Assembly: GCA_021904315.1 (NCBI GenBank)
Contig: CM038907.1
Span: 24,373,223 to 24,437,222, forward strand
Direction: 5' to 3'
DNA length: 64,000 bases
Origin: Sphagnum magellanicum
Lineage: Eukaryota > Streptophyta > Sphagnopsida > Sphagnales > Sphagnaceae
Position numbers and translations under genes: made by a program. Position 1 is the first letter of the stretch; each line of letters begins with the position of its first letter. The notes below the pieces were generated by a model. That model worked only from the letters and a program-made list of their open reading frames with translations, made no database searches and was not told the DNA's origin. Positions 59,868 through 64,000 of the stretch are shown here, piece after piece.

Positions 59868-60155
59868 GTACGAAATGCTGAATCGCATCATTTAATGCAC
59901 AATGCTCGAGAGGAATTAAAGCTGCACAGGTAGGAGCAGTGAAAGTCTATGTAGCAGTAGAGGGGCTCACGAAAAAAGAAAGACAAGATGAAAATTTTAT
60001 TAAATCTGAGTATGAAATGCTGAAACTAAGTACGAAATGCTGAATCTCATCATTTAATGCACGATGTTCGAGAGGAATTAAAGCCGCACAGGTAGGAGCA
60101 GTGAAAGTCTATGTAGCAGTGTAAGGGCTCAGGAAAAAAGAAAGACAAGATGAAA
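59868..60155 (+). repeat. Two-unit tandem repeat, copy 2
   Basis: The counterpart of 39393-39716 with the same two units around GAGAGGAATTAAAGC and GGTAGGAGCAGTGAAAGTCT. Its presence in both blocks shows that it predates the duplication. Confidence 0.85.
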
Positions 60156-60769
60156 CACAGGAATACCATCAAAATTGATGGCTTCCTGAGTTTCAGCCCC
60201 CCCCATTGAATGCTGATGTACTTTTTTGCAGTTTTTTATTAATCTCACCCTGTGTGTGACCAAACTCGGGGGACCGGTGCTGTCTTTTCCTGACTTTACG
60301 GATATCTCTTTAGTGTTTGGGACTTTCAGTGGATTTGGAGGGGTTTCACCTTTGAACCAGCCTTCTTGTTACTGACGAAATTTTTGCCAAACTAAGAAAT
60401 AAAAATAAAATGTTTGAAAATGCAATGATTTTGGAGCACAAATTTTTTTGGGCAAATTTTCACCATCTTGTGGATAGTGGTTTTTTTTTGGGGTGGATTT
60501 TCACCATGTGGCAACCAAGAAAAAAAGCTTGGTGAATGGCTTTAAAGATTTTGAACTACAAGATAGACTGAAAAATTCACCATAATGTGACAGCATGGAT
60601 GGGCAAAATAACCATTATGTTGATCTAATAGAGTCACAAAAGTTCAATAAAAGATCAATGGCCAGAACCATCATAGAAGACAAAAAGGGAAGGCCAAAGA
60701 ATGGCCAAAAGACACAATTCGCAAGAACCGAAAAAAGGAAGAAAACTAGTTTTTCTCGTGGTAGGAAGC

Positions 60770-63700
60770 TATTTCACCAATGGCCCTTCTAATGTTGCTT
60801 ACATGTGAATTGTGAAAAAAATAGTAATGGTAGGTCTAGAACAAGCATCACTTGTCAACGCAATCTTCCTTTCTATAGCAAAGGTTAAAGCATGTTGAAG
60901 AGCAATATTAACATGCTACCTAAAAAATTGAATGCAAAAAGACAAGGATAAATAACCTCTCAATCATCTATCGTGGAAAAGAAGAACACAATGCCTAATG
61001 AAACAATTCATATCATGCCAAGGTGTGTCATGCACTTTCATGGCCATCGGAATAAAGTGGTGCCCCTCATAAAACCTTCTATAGTTGCAGATCTTAACAA
61101 TGACGATAAATTCTACAACTGCGTTTGCTGGTTGACTAATGACACTCAATGCCACCATTTGCTGCATTGGGTCAATAACTATCACATCGACAACAAAGAC
61201 TTAGTCCTTTCAGATCATGTAGAAATTGGTTCGGAATGAAATTCTTAACATAAAGGCATGCCACCGCTTTCTCCATACAATGTGCCCACACTTTCAAACA
61301 AAGGCATACATGACGTTTTAGATGGCGTCATGGGTGGTTATCTGTTAACCTCCAAACAGGTGAAGAACTGAATGTGTGTTAGATGCGTCCAACTTATGCT
61401 CACACTCACACATGAGAATATTAAATGTTAAGGGCTAAATCAAACCAAAATAAAAATGCAACATTGAGATGAAAGTAAAATGTACAATGCAAAACGAACA
61501 AATAGATGGCCTAGCAACCAACCATAGCCCTGCCCCCTTGTCCAAATAAGAATGAATGCGGGCTTTAGATGTTGAGAAAATGGAGTCATCCTCTAAGATA
61601 GACCTAAAGGATGTGTCATGGTTTATGTCCATGAAAGATGCGTATAGACCTGGGGTGCTAATAACTGCTAAACTTTCAAAAGAAGGGTGCATCCTTTTAG
61701 TTGTAGGAAGAAGGCCATTTTATGCTACACATAAGCATGATTAAAATAGGTGTGGGCCCACTTCAACTTGAGAAACATACTCTTCCAAAATAGGTCTATT
61801 GAAAATATGAAATTTAGAGCACAAATAGAGAACCATTAGAGCCCAACTCCTTACAAAAACAAATGGGGCACAATCCTCCATAAAGAAAAGGCCTATACCA
61901 CCAAAGGATATTGGTAGTCAAGTTTCACGCCTCGTTAAAAGGCCTTGGAAAGACTCCCATGATCTTGAACCCATAATGTCCCCACATACCTACATAATTT
62001 CCTTGTCAAAACCCACCAAAATAGATAGGAAGGAAGAAGAAGAAGGTATTGTATGTGTGAGATAAAAAGGTTAACGAATTACACATGAGGACAAAATGCC
62101 CAAAGTGACCCGGATGTCTCCCAAGAGAGGAAGATCATTAATATGTGTCACGTCTTGAAATAAAACCTCATCCAAAAAATTCATGGCAAAGCCTTGAGAA
62201 CCCATTGGCACACCTAAAATGCATAAGCCATCTGTGACCAAAGTGTAATCTTGAGGAATTTTTATACCTGGAGAAATCTTTAATGGGCTCCAAAACTTAC
62301 ATTTCGACACTTTAACCATATGCCCAACTATGGCTTATTAGGTCAAAAGGTGGTTAAAGGAGCATGTAATTTCATTCATAGACCCCACAATGTGGGTATC
62401 ATTTATTAGGGATGGAAAGACATAGTTGGGGTTCATGTGATGGTTTCTAAGAAAGTTTGATAATGGGCTAAAACAAATAAAAGACCTCTTAGGGGGTCAC
62501 CCTACCTCATGTTTAAAGATGATTAAATAATAGTGACCCCCTCCACATGCCACCCATGCTGGTAGTAAAGAGAAGAATGAACACCATAAAATAGCTTAGT
62601 AAAGGGGACAATGTTCGCCAATGACCCCCCCCCCCCCCCCCCCCCCACATCACATAACATTTTAAAAATAAATATTCAAGAAATGATATTAAAAATGTTT
62701 TTGATGTGAACCTACATCATGGCCCAATTAGGGTGTAAGTTGAAGAAGGTTCGAATGCTAAAAAGGATGGCCTCATAACTTCCAAGGGTTGATATTCTAA
62801 ACTGATTGGGGATATGTGTTCTTGAAATAGCCTTTAAAGCTATAGGATAATGGAACAATTAATAAATCGAAGAAACACTTCGCCCACGACAATAGGATAA
62901 AGGCCACTAGTGTCCTTTGCCATTGTCAACAATTTGCTAACCCCTAGCATTAAAGCCACCAACCTAAAAATAACCCCATGAACAATAACAACAGTTTGGA
63001 ATAATTTCGAAAACCCTAAGGATGGGTCTTCTGGTATAAAGCATCCCAAGAAATGTTCATATACCATCCCAAAAAACCCATTCAAAAACAAATGGGGAGC
63101 AATAGCTAAGGCTTGGACAAATAAAATTCTATCCAAAACAAAAGTGTGCTTAGGCTAAAAGTGAAAAATGGGTGGAGGGACAAGGTTTAAAAAAGGAGGT
63201 GTAGTTGGTGCAAAGTAACAACGATGTTTTCCAAAGGAATAACTAGTGTCATGGCCTAGAGAGCTTTGGCAGTGCACCTATACTTATCGACTCTCCTTAA
63301 AATTAAACATTGACCAAAAAAAATGGTCAAAGAATCTTCCCATGAGTGGTAAGAATGGGGTCCACATGAAGCATGTGAAGACTCCTTTTAAATAGTAGAC
63401 CAATTACTCGTCGTAAACCTCTTGAGGTGAGCAAAAACCTTTCGTTGACATGAACAACCTCTTCAAATATAGCACAAACACTAACAAGACAATAACAGGA
63501 AAAGGAACCATGCTAACTCATTCATTAGGTCTCAAGTAGTTCGGTCAAAGGGTAAGCAAAAGCCTACCTAATTTCCTCCTAAATGGCCCAAGGGATTGTA
63601 AGAAACCAATGAAGGCATGTGAAATGAAACTCAAACAACCCCAAAATGGAACTAGACTAAGCCTAAAGCTAACCCCAAGAAACAAGAAGGGAGGACACTT

Positions 63701-64000
63701 GCAAAGATAAGATAACATGGCTAGCCTAGGAAACAAAGTTAATAGGAGGGTAAACACTTTTTAACATGCCTCGAAAGGTTACCTAAGGTGTAAAGGCTAG
63801 AACAATGAAAACAAGGGGTATTTCAAAAAAACAAGGGATGCAAAGAAGGAACCATTCAAAAAAAGGCTACACCCAAAACCCCTAATAAACAAAACCTTAA
63901 GCAACCTACCCAAAAAAATGGGGGAGTGGGGGGGAAGAAGGAGAAAAAAAGAAAAGATAGAACAAAACCAAACCCAAAAAAAAGGGGGGATGAAAATTTT
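60770..64000 (-). pseudogene. Dead non-LTR retroelement with RT and restriction-like endonuclease, copy 2
   Basis: On the minus strand: GVSKLLTMAKDTSGLYPIVV-GEVFLR (RT fingers, about 62930), motif A as MM-stop-VHIKNIFN (TAG at 62712-62714, the same codon as in copy 1; usual Asp is His), stop-GDPLRGLLFVLAH, FPSLINDTHIVGS (about 62390), then ILGVPMGSQGFAMNFLDEV. After RT comes a Cys/His cluster (LMCECEHKLDASNTHS, about 61390) and an endonuclease-like segment VFVVDVIVIDPMQQMV followed by IVKICNYRRFYEGHHFIPMA (about 61020-61200). The last two resemble the D-x-V strand and K-x-x-Y of restriction-like nucleases. The copy runs off the window end. Confidence 0.75.
62625..62646. repeat. Poly-C homopolymer of 22
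   Basis: Twenty-two consecutive C residues. Copy 1 has AGCCCTTCGACATC at the equivalent place, so the run expanded after the duplication or is a sequencing/assembly artefact. Confidence 0.9.

Larger units (their letters stand above)
51465..64000 (+). repeat. Large duplicated block, copy 2 (runs off the window)
   Basis: It matches 23285-43588 in order and orientation, beginning ACATACATACTTCCACACAA. It lacks the 8.8-kb gypsy element and about 170 bases corresponding to 26630-26800, and carries two Helitron-like insertions. Exons 1-9 of the PILS-like gene are absent upstream of it, so it is a 3' partial copy of the gene region. Confidence 0.95.

Overview
The window is nuclear DNA of a land plant, most likely from a large, repeat-rich, AT-rich genome. 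The evidence is one intron-bearing gene of the plant-specific PIN-LIKES (PILS) auxin-transporter family surrounded by plant-type mobile elements: Ty3/gypsy, solo LTRs, Helitrons, a CACTA element, tRNA-derived SINE-like repeats and a non-LTR retroelement. No bacterial operons, CRISPR arrays or rRNA genes were seen. The species cannot be named from the sequence.

Layout. 1-19.6 kb is gene-poor DNA with two SINE-like copies (2673, 9879), a non-autonomous CACTA element with a 3-bp target duplication (6350-7499), a foldback element (7877-8194) and several minisatellites (13.4, 16.7, 18.3 kb). 19653-24037 holds a complete ten-exon PILS-like gene, the only convincing intact host gene. From 23285, inside its intron 9, a sequence block runs to at least 43588. 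The same block recurs in direct orientation at 51465 and is still running at the window end.

Copy 1 of the block is interrupted by an 8.8-kb degenerate Ty3/gypsy element (30094-38862), which is itself interrupted by a solo LTR (35613-36634). Copy 2 lacks the gypsy element and so gives an empty site. It carries instead two Helitron-like insertions (52555-53109 and 56451-57165) and a broken copy of PILS exon 10. Both copies carry, on the minus strand, a dead non-LTR retroelement whose C-terminal part looks like a zinc knuckle plus restriction-like endonuclease rather than the usual plant LINE layout. Both also carry the remains of an unrecognised ORF of roughly 220-250 codons.

Between the copies lie a second solo LTR of the same family as the one inside the gypsy element (45229-46121, minus strand, perfect 5-bp target duplication), AT-rich DNA and a GC-rich island (50870-51464) that abuts the start of copy 2.

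The genes do not form a pathway. The value of the window is the one transporter gene and a datable order of events: retroelement death, block duplication, gypsy insertion in copy 1, solo-LTR family insertion inside it, and separate Helitron insertions in copy 2.
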